A DNA stretch of 64,000 nucleotides from Methyloversatilis sp. (GTDB lineage Bacteria; Pseudomonadota; Gammaproteobacteria; Burkholderiales; Rhodocyclaceae). Every line of letters begins with the position of its first letter. The first letter of the stretch is position 1. The translations under genes and the position numbers were made by a program. The stretch covers positions 1 to 64,000 of the forward strand of contig NZ_JAUYRO010000103.1 of NCBI RefSeq assembly GCF_030696805.1. Reading direction: 5' to 3'. Shown one piece after another: positions 37,420 to 46,763 of this stretch. The notes below the pieces were generated by a model that saw only the letters and a program-made list of their open reading frames with translations, was not told where the DNA came from and made no database searches.

Positions 37420-38811
37420 TCAGTCTGCCTTTCTCGATTGGCCCGGCCCGTCAAGCGGAAGACCCAGCTTTTCCCACGCGCTGAGGCCACCGAGCATGTT
37501 GTGGACGCGCGTGAATCCATTGCGCTTGAGGATGCTCGCTGCCACGCCCGAGCGGTGCCCCACGTTGCAATGCACGACGATTTCGCTGTCCCTGGGGAGC
37601 AGCGGAAGGTCGCTCTCCAGATGCCCGACATAGCGGTGCATGGCGCCCGGAATATGTTTCTCGTTCCATTCGTACTCATCCCGCACGTCGAGGACTTGAA
37701 CGCGACCGAGCTGCATCCAGATGGCCGTTTCAGCGGCACTGGTCGTCGCGATGGACTCGATGGGCAGACCCTGGTCGCGCCAGCCTTCGATCCCCTTGGC
37801 CAGCACGCCCTCCACCGAGTCGATGCCGATGCGCGCGAGCGACATCACCGCGCGTTCCATCGCCTCAAGTCCGTCCGCAACCAGAAAGATACGGGTGTTC
37901 TCGTTGGCCACCCAGCCGCCGAACGCCGGCAAACCGTCGAGCCAGATGTTGTAGGCACCGGGAATGTGTGCCGCTGAAAAGGCTTCCGGTGACCGGGTAT
38001 CGATGACCACGCCCTCGTGCATCCGCTGCTGGAACTCCACCGGCTGCAGCACCCGGAAGGTGGACGGCGACTTGAGCGGCCTTCCCGGAAGCCGGTTCAC
38101 GTCTTCCATGTGCACAAAGTAAGGTGGGCGTGCCATCTTTTCCGCCAGCTTGTGCGCAACGAAGTCGTGGCGGCTTTTGAGGAACACCGGGTTCGTCGCT
38201 TTTTCGATCCCCAGCGTCGAGTCGTCGCGCTCCGAAATGTTGCCGCCGCACGCGGAACCGGCGCCGTGCGCCGGAAACAGCAGCACGTGCTCACCGAGCG
38301 GCTCGATCTTGCGGTGGATGGCGTCGTACAGGATGCCGGCGTTGTCGGCGGTTCTCCCGGGATCGGGCAGATCGGTGCGCCCGGTGTCACCGACAAAAAG
38401 CGCATCGCCGGTGAACACACCCCAGCATCTGTCGCCGCCGTCCTTGACGTAAACCGCGTAGGACATGCTTTCCGGCGTGTGGCCGGGTGTCGCAAGCGCG
38501 ATGAACCGGGTGGTGCCCACCTTGAGTTCCTCCTCGTCCGCGAGCTTCACGTCCGTCTCACCGAACAACGCATGGCGGCCGCCGACAATTCGTGCACCGG
38601 TCATCTGCGCCAGGGTGCGCGAACCGAACTCGAAGTCCTCCTGCCGATGCGTTTCCAAAACGTAAGCAATGGAGAGGTCGTTTTCCCGGGCCAGCCGCAG
38701 ATAGTCGTCCACGTCGCGGCGCGGGTCGATGACGACGGCGAGCCCGTCTCCGCACCCCAGCAGGTAGGCGTTGTGTCCGAGCCCAGGGGTTTTCAAACGC
38801 TGAAAGAACAT
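37420..38811 (-). CDS. Persulfide dioxygenase (ETHE1-like) fused to two rhodanese domains
   Basis: 463 residues. The N-terminal metallo-beta-lactamase fold shows ETHRQEDF (replacing the usual THxHxDH), TPGHTPES, FTGDALFVGDTGRTDL and FPAHGAGSACG, as in ETHE1/BlhA-type sulfur dioxygenases. Two rhodanese domains follow: the first (VIDTRSPEAF) lacks a Cys in its loop and is probably structural; the second has the active loop HCNVGHRSG. Together they would oxidise or transfer sulfane sulfur. First gene of the YeeE/YedE operon. Confidence 0.85.
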   Translation of the reverse strand: MFFQRLKTPGLGHNAYLLGCGDGLAVVIDPRRDVDDYLRLARENDLSIAYVLETHRQEDFEFGSRTLAQMTGARIVGGRHALFGETDVKLADEEELKVGTTRFIALATPGHTPESMSYAVYVKDGGDRCWGVFTGDALFVGDTGRTDLPDPGRTADNAGILYDAIHRKIEPLGEHVLLFPAHGAGSACGGNISERDDSTLGIEKATNPVFLKSRHDFVAHKLAEKMARPPYFVHMEDVNRLPGRPLKSPSTFRVLQPVEFQQRMHEGVVIDTRSPEAFSAAHIPGAYNIWLDGLPAFGGWVANENTRIFLVADGLEAMERAVMSLARIGIDSVEGVLAKGIEGWRDQGLPIESIATTSAAETAIWMQLGRVQVLDVRDEYEWNEKHIPGAMHRYVGHLESDLPLLPRDSEIVVHCNVGHRSGVAASILKRNGFTRVHNMLGGLSAWEKLGLPLDGPGQSRKAD

Positions 38812-39206
38812 GCACGCCCTCCGAAATGGGTAGCTGGTCGCGGTCAGTGCGCTGCGCACGTCGCTGCGCACCGGTTGCGTATTTTTCGCCCTGTTTCCTC
38901 GTCGTCTCGCCGGACGCGGGCAGGACAGGCAGCGCGCTGCAGATCATCTGAAACCGCAAGGCACCCGTCCGTCCGGCGCCGCACATTAGGTGGCCCCGCA
39001 CCGGTGTGCTCGTTGGCAGATGAAGGTCATCGAACTCCCTAAGCGCGATGTCGTACAGACGCGTCAAGTCCGATCGGAGGAAGTTACGTTCGCATCGGAA
39101 GAACGAGCACTTCATCGCTTCTGCGGGGAGCCCTTTCAAAGTGAAAAATCATGACGAACACCGCTACTTGCCGCATGACCGGGCGAGGGTTTGTGGCGCC
39201 GGGAAA
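38812..39206. other. Divergent intergenic region
   Basis: Lies between the MBL-rhodanese operon (minus) and the OBAP-type gene (plus) and must hold both promoters. I see no clear operator, RNA or small gene. Confidence 0.4.
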
Positions 39207-40103
39207 ATGTCGTCTCCGTTCTGGCAACCGTTCAGGCGACATGGCGTGCAGCAGAGCGCAACGACCGACGGTGAAGTAGGCAAAACAGCTGGCACAGGTG
39301 TGCAGATGTGGCTGACCGTACTGGCCACGCTGACTCTGAGTGCGCTGTCGGCCGCATGCGGAGACAACAACACGCCATCGAACGTCACCGCTCCTGGCGA
39401 TGAAACGAGGCTGAAGACCCAGGTTCTGGAAACCGGAACTTCGCTCCTGCAGGGCAAAGAGCCTCTCGAAGCAATGAATCTCTATATGGATGGATTTCAC
39501 TTCTACAACGGCGACATGCAGGCGCAGATGGAAGCGCACCACTTCTGCTCGGTGGTGAATGAGGACATCAATCAGTGCGTCATCTTTGATGGCAATGGCA
39601 CGGACGCCAAACTGATGGGCATGGAGACCATCATCAGCAAGAAGCTTTTCGATGCACTTCTCCCGGAGGAAAAGAAGCTCTGGCACAGCCATGTCCATGA
39701 GGTGAAGAGTGGCCACCTCGTTGCCCCCGGCATCCAGCAGACGGCCGAGTACGAATTCATGGAAAAGCTGATCAGCACCTACGGAAGGACCTGGCACACG
39801 TGGCATACGGACCAGGAACTGACGCTGCCCCTTGGTCATCCCTTGCTCATGATGGGCTTCACGGCCGATCGACAGATCGATGAAGCGATGGTCGCGGAAC
39901 GGGACAAGCGCATGCGAATCAGTTCGGCGGAAAAGCGCCAGGACCGTCAAAGCATACCGGCACCCGCCATTTCGCCCGGAGCCGACGCATGGCAACAGGG
40001 AGAGGTGATGCAGCTCCTGCTGCGACCGCTTGCCAGGCGTGAGGCCGTTCCACATTCGCAACCGCATCGACACGCGCAGCTTCCAGCTGGATCGGGCAAC
40101 TGA
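39207..40103 (+). CDS. OBAP (DUF1264)-family protein, probable lipoprotein
   Basis: The core (MDGFHFYNGDMQAQMEAHHFC, DINQCVIFDGNG, WHSHVHEVKSG, TWHTWHTDQELTLPLGHP) is the DUF1264/OBAP family, better known from plant oil bodies and found in many bacteria, function unknown. Upstream is a hydrophobic leader ending LSAAC at a likely lipobox, so the bacterial product seems to be an outer-envelope lipoprotein. The start is uncertain (39207 or 39306). The His-rich core suggests metal binding. The last 35 residues look less family-like and may reflect a late frameshift. Confidence 0.75.
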   Translation: MSSPFWQPFRRHGVQQSATTDGEVGKTAGTGVQMWLTVLATLTLSALSAACGDNNTPSNVTAPGDETRLKTQVLETGTSLLQGKEPLEAMNLYMDGFHFYNGDMQAQMEAHHFCSVVNEDINQCVIFDGNGTDAKLMGMETIISKKLFDALLPEEKKLWHSHVHEVKSGHLVAPGIQQTAEYEFMEKLISTYGRTWHTWHTDQELTLPLGHPLLMMGFTADRQIDEAMVAERDKRMRISSAEKRQDRQSIPAPAISPGADAWQQGEVMQLLLRPLARREAVPHSQPHRHAQLPAGSGN

Positions 40104-40165
40104 CCCGGCGGCGGCGCAACCTTGCGGCGCAACGGACGCGCCAACACCACACAGAGATGACATTC

Positions 40166-40891
40166 ATGAAAACCGCTCGCTCGCACCACTCGAGGCCGCT
40201 CACCGAGAACCCGACAGTAGCCCGGGAAAACCGGCTCGGCGTTCGAGGATGGCAGGCACTTGGATTGGCCTTTGGCCTGACGTTGAGCGTCAGCTGCCAC
40301 GCCGACGGCGCGGCGATCGCCACTACCGGCGCGGGGGCTGCCCCGGCCTGCCAGACCTGTCATGGCCCTGCCGGCGAGGGCATCGCGCAGGCGGGCTTTC
40401 CACGCCTCGCGGGTCTGGGTGCGGCCTACATGCAACGCCAGCTGGATGCCTTCGCCGATGGTACGCGCGTCAACGCCGTGATGATGCCGATCGCCCAGGC
40501 CCTGTCCGACACCGACCGTGCCGCGGTGTCGGCGTACTACGCCGCGCTGCCTGAACCGCCCGGACCGACGACCCCGAAAACGGCATCCACCTCCGGTCCT
40601 GAAGCGGCGGCGGTCGGCGCGACCCTGGCTACCCGCGGCCGCTGGGCCGACACGCTGCCCGCGTGCGAGAACTGTCACGGCCCGGGCGGGCGCGGTGTGG
40701 GTCCGGACTTCCCGCTTCTCGCGGGTCAGAGTGCGGCCTATCTCGCCGGACAGCTGACCGCATGGAAAGCCGGTACGCGACCGCCCGGCCCGATGGGCCT
40801 GATGACCGTCGTTGCAAGGAAGCTGTCCGACGACGAGGTGCGCGCCATTGCTGATTACTACGCCGAACTGCCTGCCAGGGGCAGTCGGTGA
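40166..40891 (+). CDS. tsdB: Diheme cytochrome c, probable TsdB
   Basis: 241 residues with a signal sequence and two class I cytochrome domains, heme motifs CQTCH and CENCH, each followed by the Met-ligand region (MPIAQALSD, MGLMTVVARKLSDDE). Overlaps the start of tsdA (GTGA), the usual arrangement of TsdB, electron acceptor of thiosulfate dehydrogenase. Other diheme c4-type cytochromes look alike, so the name rests on the neighbour. Confidence 0.8.
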   Translation: MKTARSHHSRPLTENPTVARENRLGVRGWQALGLAFGLTLSVSCHADGAAIATTGAGAAPACQTCHGPAGEGIAQAGFPRLAGLGAAYMQRQLDAFADGTRVNAVMMPIAQALSDTDRAAVSAYYAALPEPPGPTTPKTASTSGPEAAAVGATLATRGRWADTLPACENCHGPGGRGVGPDFPLLAGQSAAYLAGQLTAWKAGTRPPGPMGLMTVVARKLSDDEVRAIADYYAELPARGSR

Positions 40892-41964
40892 GCACTGCAC
40901 GCCAACGTCTCCTGGGCGGCGGCGCGCTGGCGTTGATCGCGATCGCTGTCGCCCTTTATGCAGCAGGCGTGTTCGACGGTCAGGTCACACAGGATCGCGA
41001 ACAGAAGATGGCGGCGCCGGAGGCCGCTCAATTCGATGCGAAGCCACTGACGCCGAACGCAGCGAATGACCTGGTGGGTGATCCGCCGCGCACCGAACTC
41101 GCTTCGCCCGACGGCACTGCAGGCGCGCACGTGGCGTTCCAGCCGCCGCCGGAAAGCACAATGCCGACCGGCGATTTCGGCGATGTGATCCGCCGCGGCC
41201 GCGATATCTTCATCGATACGCCGCGCGCGGCGCCCGCTTATGTCGGCAACAGCCTGCGCTGCGTCAGTTGCCACCTCGACGCGGGGCGGCTGGCCGACTC
41301 GTCACCGATGTGGGCCGCCTTCGTCAGTTATCCCGCCTACCGCAGCAAGACGAAAAGCGTCACCACCTTCCAGCAGCGGCTGCAGGGCTGTTTCGAATAC
41401 AGCATGAACGGGCGCGCGCCGCCGCTCGGTGCGCCGGAGCTGGTGGCACTGGAAAGTTATGCGTACTGGCTCGCGTCCGGTGCGCCGCTCGACCCGAAAA
41501 TCCCGGGCCGCGGTTACCCGGCGCTGGCCCCGCCGGCACAGACGGCCGACTTCGCCCGCGGCGAGACGGTCTACACCGAAAGCTGCGCGCTGTGCCACGG
41601 CGACGACGGCGCCGGGCAACGCACGCAGGATGGATATGCAGTATTCCCCGCACTGTGGGGCCCGGATTCGTTCAACTGGGGTGCCGGCATGGGGCGCATC
41701 AGCAACGCCGCCGCCTTCGTGAAGGCGAATATGCCGCTCGGACTGCCCGATTCGCTGACCGATCAGCAGGCATGGGACGTGGCGCTGTACATGAACAGCC
41801 ACGAACGACCGCAGGACCCGCGCTACACCGGCGACGTGCAGGGCACGCGGCACGAATTCCACAATACCGACGATTCGATGTACGGCCGCGAGGTCGCGGG
41901 CAAGGTGCTCGGTGCCAGCGGCGCGCCCAAGCCCTTCAGGCCTCTTCACGCGGCTCAGCGCTGA
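40888..41964 (+). CDS. tsdA: Thiosulfate dehydrogenase TsdA (diheme cytochrome c)
   Basis: Oxidises two thiosulfates to tetrathionate in the periplasm (or the reverse). 358 residues: N-terminal anchor or signal (LLGGGALALIAIAVALYAAGV), first heme motif CVSCHLDAG, second CALCHGDDG. The block FQQRLQGCFEYSMNG contains the conserved Cys that I believe is the unusual axial ligand of heme 1, and VFPALWGPDSFNWGAGM and YMNSHERPQDPR are family signatures. GTG start overlapping tsdB. Confidence 0.9.
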   Translation: MSTARQRLLGGGALALIAIAVALYAAGVFDGQVTQDREQKMAAPEAAQFDAKPLTPNAANDLVGDPPRTELASPDGTAGAHVAFQPPPESTMPTGDFGDVIRRGRDIFIDTPRAAPAYVGNSLRCVSCHLDAGRLADSSPMWAAFVSYPAYRSKTKSVTTFQQRLQGCFEYSMNGRAPPLGAPELVALESYAYWLASGAPLDPKIPGRGYPALAPPAQTADFARGETVYTESCALCHGDDGAGQRTQDGYAVFPALWGPDSFNWGAGMGRISNAAAFVKANMPLGLPDSLTDQQAWDVALYMNSHERPQDPRYTGDVQGTRHEFHNTDDSMYGREVAGKVLGASGAPKPFRPLHAAQR

Positions 41965-42056
41965 GCGTCGGGCAACGCGTCGCACGCGTGTCGCAAGCAT
42001 TTCGCACGTCTTTCGTCGATCGGACGAGCTGCGCCGAGCCCTGTGCCGCTTACCGC

Positions 42057-44072
42057 TCAGAAGTCGACGCGCGCGCGCAGCCATGCGAGCCGCCCCGGTT
42101 CATTGACCCTTTCGGTCAGCACCAGCCCGGCCGGCTGAAATCCGCCGGTGCGGCTGATGTGTTCGGCGTAGTTGCGGTCGAACAGGTTGTCGACGCCGGC
42201 GCTCAGCACGACGCCCTTCATTGCCTGCCAGCTCGTCATCAGGCGCACGGTAGCAAAGCCCGGCGTTTCGCCGAGGTCGGTACCGAGCGCATTGCCGAAT
42301 CCCGCATGGATACGGTCCTGCCGCTGCACCAGCCGGACACCGCCGCTCACGCTGAACGCGGGGCGCAGGTATTCGAGTCCGAGCCGCATCTCCGCCGGTG
42401 AGGTCTGGGCGAGCGGAACGTCCTGTGTCAGGTTGTCGGCCCGCGTCCATGCCACCGAGCCCACGGCGTGCAGATCGCCGACGACGCGCAGTCGCCCGTC
42501 CAGCTCGACACCGACACGACGAGCCTCTACATTGCGTGCGGTGATGCCCTGCTCGGCGAGGATGAAATCGCCGATACGGCTGTGGAAGGCATTCAGGGCA
42601 ACGTGCGTGTCGCCGGCGCGCCAGTTAAGCCCGGCGTTGATTTCGCGGTTGGTTTCGGCGTCGATGTGGAAGGCAGCAAAACTTGCCCGCTCCAGATTCG
42701 ACGCTGCGCGCTGTGCAACACCAAAGGCGATGAAGCTGTCGAGCGACGGATCGATCTGCCACTGCAGCCGCAGAAAGCCGGAGCGCAGCGTTTCGGTGCG
42801 TTCCTCGCCACTGCCCGGCAACCGCTGGGTACCGAGGAAGTTGCGCAGTTCTCCGGCCTGCGTGTGCAGACGATCGACGCGCAGGCCGGCACGCAGCGTG
42901 ACGGTGTCGCGCCGATGGGTCATTTCGGCGAACGCGCCCTGCGCGCGCGCATCGAGGCTGTAGAACGAGGTCAGCGACGCGGTCGACAGCGGACAGTTGT
43001 CGGTGCCGGTGAAACAGATGCGGGTGGTGCGGAAGTTGGCGCCCTCATGCTCGTCATCGCGCATATCGGCGCCGGCCAGCACATCGGTGACTGCATCGAG
43101 GTCGAAGCGAGCGCTCAGGCGGGCCGTGCGTCCGGTGTAGTCCTGACGCATCAGCAGCGTCGGGAACTGGTCGAGAAAGCCGGGCACCAGTTCAACCGGC
43201 TTGATCGGGCGATAGGTGTAATCGTCCATCAGGTGATTCACGTGCTGCCAGCGCACCGAGAGCTCCAGCGCCGACAACGTCCGGCCGGGTCTGCGGTGGG
43301 TGAGTTTCGCGCCCCAGACCGAGCGCTTGAAGCGGGTGCCGTCCATGTGGAAGGCCGGAAAACCGGCGATCGCGTCGCCATTTTCGATATCGACTTCGAC
43401 GTCGGTGTCCGGGCCTAGCCGCGCACCCGCCGCAAGCGTTGTCGAATACCGTGTGTAGAAGGACTGGAAGCGGCGTCCCGCGCCATCGCGGTAATCATCG
43501 GAATCGTTGCGTACGGCACCGGCCCGCAGCCAGAATTGCTCGCCCGACCAGCTGTATTCCGCCGACAGATCAAGCCGGTCGAAACCGCTGCGGCCGACCG
43601 CCGCCCTCAGCCGGCTGCCCTGCCCCGGCTCGGGCGGCAGGCGCTGCACGCGTATCTGACCGGACAGCGCCGGGCCGAACTGCACGGTGTTCGGTCCCTT
43701 GACCACGGTCAGCACGTCATAGCTGTCGGGCTGCAGATAGGAGGTCGCCGGGTCCATGCCGTGATTGCAGGCGGCATCGGCGACGGCGTCGTTCACCACG
43801 ATGGGCAGGCGCGCGCCGCCCAGTCCGCGCAGGAAGGCGCTCCCGGCCGTGCCGCCGACCCGGCTGATGTTGAAACCGGTGATGTCGCGCAACAGCTCCG
43901 ACGCATCGCTGTGCGAACGCCGCATGTCACGCAGGTCGACCACTGTGTCGGGCGCGCCATGGTTGCGCGGGGCCGTGATGCTGACCGTCGGCGCGACCGT
44001 CTGCGAAGCGGCAGCAGTCGACCACAGCAGAAGACACAGGCCGCGCGCCCGGATTGAAAGGTTGGATTTCAT
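42057..44072 (-). CDS. TonB-dependent copper receptor (OprC/NosA type)
   Basis: 671 residues with a signal peptide, plug domain and C-terminal beta barrel ending in an aromatic residue (ARVDF). The plug has AACNHGMDPATSYL, the Cys/His/Met-bearing motif that I associate with OprC/NosA copper receptors; VVKGPNTVQFGPA is the usual plug end. Imports copper (or a copper complex) across the outer membrane. Start at the ATG at 44072, just after a 12-bp hairpin. Preceded by a PEP-CTERM gene. Confidence 0.87.
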   Translation of the reverse strand: MKSNLSIRARGLCLLLWSTAAASQTVAPTVSITAPRNHGAPDTVVDLRDMRRSHSDASELLRDITGFNISRVGGTAGSAFLRGLGGARLPIVVNDAVADAACNHGMDPATSYLQPDSYDVLTVVKGPNTVQFGPALSGQIRVQRLPPEPGQGSRLRAAVGRSGFDRLDLSAEYSWSGEQFWLRAGAVRNDSDDYRDGAGRRFQSFYTRYSTTLAAGARLGPDTDVEVDIENGDAIAGFPAFHMDGTRFKRSVWGAKLTHRRPGRTLSALELSVRWQHVNHLMDDYTYRPIKPVELVPGFLDQFPTLLMRQDYTGRTARLSARFDLDAVTDVLAGADMRDDEHEGANFRTTRICFTGTDNCPLSTASLTSFYSLDARAQGAFAEMTHRRDTVTLRAGLRVDRLHTQAGELRNFLGTQRLPGSGEERTETLRSGFLRLQWQIDPSLDSFIAFGVAQRAASNLERASFAAFHIDAETNREINAGLNWRAGDTHVALNAFHSRIGDFILAEQGITARNVEARRVGVELDGRLRVVGDLHAVGSVAWTRADNLTQDVPLAQTSPAEMRLGLEYLRPAFSVSGGVRLVQRQDRIHAGFGNALGTDLGETPGFATVRLMTSWQAMKGVVLSAGVDNLFDRNYAEHISRTGGFQPAGLVLTERVNEPGRLAWLRARVDF

Positions 44073-44080
44073 CGATATGG

Positions 44081-44120
44081 GCCGCCCGCCGGCATGCCGA
44101 CAGGCGCACCGGCGGGCGGC
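44081..44120 (-). promoter_or_regulatory. 12-bp perfect hairpin before the copper receptor start
   Basis: GCCGCCCGCCGG (44081-44092) pairs with 44109-44120 around a 16-nt loop. It lies between the PEP-CTERM stop and the receptor ATG, only 8 bases from the ATG, so it may end most upstream transcripts or mask the ribosome site. No T-run follows on the minus strand. Confidence 0.55.
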
Positions 44121-44127
44121 TTGTTCA

Positions 44128-44796
44128 TCAGCTGCGTCGGGCCGCGCGGCGGGCCGCAAAAGCCGTCAGGCCGAGACCGCCCAGCAGCAGCGCCCAGGTC
44201 TGGGGTTCCGGTACCGGCGGGGGGCTCACTTCATGTTCGAAAGCCACCGCGACGCGGATCTGGTTGCGGAACGGATCGCCCATGCCGGGCATCGCGACGT
44301 GGTGATACATCGACCCATTCAGGTTCAGCCAGAGGTTGTTTTCGTCATGCGAAAAATGCAGCGACGGCTCGAAGCCCTCGATCAGGTTGCCGCTCTGGCC
44401 GCTGACGTAGCCGGTGTTGCTGATCGATGCGGATTCGATCGCTTCCAGCACGTTGGCGGCGTCGAACACGCGGAAACCGATGAATTCGGGCGAACCGAAG
44501 TTCATGAAGTCGAGGCTGCCGGTGTAGGTGAAAGACAGACCGCTGTCGAAGATGTCCACGCGCCACGACGACGTACCGGCTGAATTGAGGCTGATCTTCG
44601 GTATTTCGACGGCATCGCTGACGCTGACCACAAAGGTCTGCAGCGCCTGGAAGCCCGCGCCGAGGCCGAGGTCGAGACCATACTGGATCGTGACGGAATG
44701 GTCTTCGAAACTGGCGTGCGCACTCGCGGCCGAAGGCGCGAATGCGGCGGCGGAGAGAACGGCGGCGGCGACACTGCGGGTAATTGCATTTTTCAT
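44128..44796 (-). CDS. PEP-CTERM sorted protein, copy A
   Basis: 222 residues: signal peptide (SVAAAVLSAAAFAPSAASAHA) and C-terminal sorting tag PEPQTWALLLGGLGLTAFAARRAARR (PEP, hydrophobic helix, Arg cluster), to be processed by an exosortase. The body is probably beta-rich and contains no recognised domain. Sits between the copper receptor and the second PEP-CTERM gene on the same strand. Likely exposed at the cell surface or in the matrix; a metal role is only suggested by the neighbourhood. Confidence 0.85.
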   Translation of the reverse strand: MKNAITRSVAAAVLSAAAFAPSAASAHASFEDHSVTIQYGLDLGLGAGFQALQTFVVSVSDAVEIPKISLNSAGTSSWRVDIFDSGLSFTYTGSLDFMNFGSPEFIGFRVFDAANVLEAIESASISNTGYVSGQSGNLIEGFEPSLHFSHDENNLWLNLNGSMYHHVAMPGMGDPFRNQIRVAVAFEHEVSPPPVPEPQTWALLLGGLGLTAFAARRAARRS

Positions 44797-44877
44797 GATG
44801 GATATTCCTTTCGTTTGAATATGTGATGCGGATCGGTCACGCCGACCCGCTTGCGGGAATCGGCGGCGCGAATCCAC

Positions 44878-45735
44878 TCAATGCAGCGCAACACGGCGGC
44901 GCGCGATCAGCCCGATCAGGCCGAGGCCGGCGAGCATCAGCGCCCAGCCTTCAGGCTCGGGCACGGCGGTGACCGACAGCGCTGCCGAAAAGCCGCGCTG
45001 CGCCGTGCCGGCGTCGAAGTCGATGTACGGGCTGGCATAGCGCGCGCCGCCCACGATCAGGCTGTAGCGGCCGGCGGCCAGCGTGAAGGTGGCCGAGACG
45101 GTGCCGTCTGCACTGCCGTCGCCGGTGATGTCGATCACCTTGTCACCGTTGACGTCGACGCCTGCGCCATCCACAGCCTGTCCGATGTAGCCCAGCCGAG
45201 CGGCCGCCCAGCCGGCCATCCCTACTTCGGCCAGCTTGTTGCCGAGCCAGAAATCGCCGCTGGCGTTGAAGGCGCCTTCACGCGTTCCGGTGATGCCGGC
45301 GCCGAGGTAGTTCGGGTTGAGTGTGGGCAGGAAGCCCGGATGATTGGCGAGGTAGTCCGGATGGTCGCCACCTTCGAAGGCCGCTACCGGTGCCAGTCCG
45401 CTGTACAGCGAAAAGCCCGGGATCAGGTCACCGAGGGCGGTCAGCGTGTTGCCGCCGCTGAGGTAGTCGAAGCTCGCGGCGCTGACCGTCAGCGTGACGA
45501 CCGATGTTTCGGTCAGCGTGAATTTCGCCCAGCGCAGGCGGTGGCTGTCGCCCCAGTCGGCGTCGGCCCCATCGGCCCAGCCGAAATCGGACGTGACGCG
45601 CTGGTTCGAAAGCGTCCAGGTGTTGCCCGACTGCACGCCATTGGCGAGGAAGTCACGCGTGCTGTAGCTGACATGGGCGAAGGCGGAAGCGGAAAACAGG
45701 CCGGCGATTGCGGCCACGATCATTCTGTTCTTCAT
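44878..45735 (-). CDS. PEP-CTERM sorted protein, copy B
   Basis: 285 residues with a signal peptide (MKNRMIVAAIAGLFSASAFA, mature N-terminus HVSYST) and a C-terminal tag VPEPEGWALMLAGLGLIGLI followed by ARRR. The body includes an acidic stretch (DGAGVDVNGDKVIDITGDGSADG) resembling calcium- or metal-binding loops. Mature His at the N-terminus could bind copper, an inference only. Unrelated in sequence to copy A apart from the tag. Confidence 0.85.
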   Translation of the reverse strand: MKNRMIVAAIAGLFSASAFAHVSYSTRDFLANGVQSGNTWTLSNQRVTSDFGWADGADADWGDSHRLRWAKFTLTETSVVTLTVSAASFDYLSGGNTLTALGDLIPGFSLYSGLAPVAAFEGGDHPDYLANHPGFLPTLNPNYLGAGITGTREGAFNASGDFWLGNKLAEVGMAGWAAARLGYIGQAVDGAGVDVNGDKVIDITGDGSADGTVSATFTLAAGRYSLIVGGARYASPYIDFDAGTAQRGFSAALSVTAVPEPEGWALMLAGLGLIGLIARRRVALH

Positions 45736-45858
45736 GGTGGGTGCTCTCCTTGATACGTGCAGGTGTGCTGAGCCATGCAGGCTTCAGCGCACAGAAGCGC
45801 GCGACATCGATCCTCCGGCGATAGCCGGAGGTCGGTGCCGGACGACAGGGCAGGTGGA

Positions 45859-46233
45859 TCAGGAGAACAGGGGTGGCGCGCGCGGCTGCCAGTGCGCACC
45901 GGATTCGATCCGGTGCCCGGAATCGATGGCGCGCGTGATCGATGCGTCGGACCGGCCGGCTGCGGTGAGCGGAAATGGAAGCGGTGGGGGAGACAGAGCG
46001 CCGGCCGAAACGCACAGCGCACAATGCTCGCCATGGGACATCGTATCGCCGGTGCCGCCCCGGATCTGTCCGGTGCCGGCTGCCGATACGCTGCAGATTT
46101 CGTCGAACGGCGTGGCGACGCGCATGGCGCCACCGAGCGATTCCGTGGCGAGCTGCAGAACGAACGCGCACAGCAGCACCCACGCCAGCCTGAGCAGGCG
46201 TGCAGTGCGAGGTGGGCGCGCGTATCGGTGCAT
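45859..46233 (-). CDS. DUF2946 protein, copy 1
   Basis: 124 residues: one N-terminal membrane or signal segment (LLRLAWVLLCAFVLQLAT), then FDEICSVSAA and a HCALC pair typical of DUF2946, a family often found beside TonB receptors and copper genes. The Cys/His pattern suggests metal binding. Start at the ATG at 46233, 4 bases after the YcnI stop. Confidence 0.75.
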   Translation of the reverse strand: MHRYARPPRTARLLRLAWVLLCAFVLQLATESLGGAMRVATPFDEICSVSAAGTGQIRGGTGDTMSHGEHCALCVSAGALSPPPLPFPLTAAGRSDASITRAIDSGHRIESGAHWQPRAPPLFS

Positions 46234-46237
46234 CGGC

Positions 46238-46762
46238 TCAGTGATGCGGCCGGGATTCCGCCGGCAGCAGGTCAAGAAGCGCCGCCGGCATTTTCACATC
46301 ACGCGTGCCCTGGCCTTCGGCCGGGATCTGCGACCAGTCGTTCGCGCCACGCTCGCACTGCTGCAGCACCTTGAACCAGCGCCGTCCGGGCGCGTCCGGC
46401 AGCTTCATCATCAGCGCGAATTCGTCATAGTGCGCGTCGGCCAGCGGACCACCGGTCCACGTGACTTCGACGACCCCCTCGCCGACCGGCTTGCCGTGAT
46501 GCATCAGCGGCTGCGCCAGCTTTTCGGTCCGTACGGCGACCGTCCAGCCCGGCTTTACCATGGGTTTCACGCTGGCCATCGGCTCGGGCAGACGTATCGT
46601 GATGGCGGTGGTCGGCGAGCCTTCGCAGCCGTGGCCGACGCGGAAGGTGCCCTTGTAGTAGCTGCCGGCAGGCGCCGTCTGCTGCTCCAGCACGACATGG
46701 GCCGCCGCCACGGCCGGCAGGCCGAGCGCCACGAGGGCCAGGCAATTCAGGTATCGATTCAT
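46238..46762 (-). CDS. YcnI-like DUF1775 protein, copper-associated
   Basis: 174 residues with a signal peptide (LNCLALVALGLPAVAAAHVVL). The mature protein starts at His and contains the DUF1775 motifs YKGTFRVGHGCEGSPT, IRLPE and WTGGPL. The N-terminal His and the Glu of LEQ would form the copper-binding site in this family. Its start lies 2 bases from the stop of the second TonB receptor; the DUF2946 gene follows. Likely a periplasmic copper-handling protein. Confidence 0.85.
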   Translation of the reverse strand: MNRYLNCLALVALGLPAVAAAHVVLEQQTAPAGSYYKGTFRVGHGCEGSPTTAITIRLPEPMASVKPMVKPGWTVAVRTEKLAQPLMHHGKPVGEGVVEVTWTGGPLADAHYDEFALMMKLPDAPGRRWFKVLQQCERGANDWSQIPAEGQGTRDVKMPAALLDLLPAESRPHH

Positions 46763-46763
46763 G

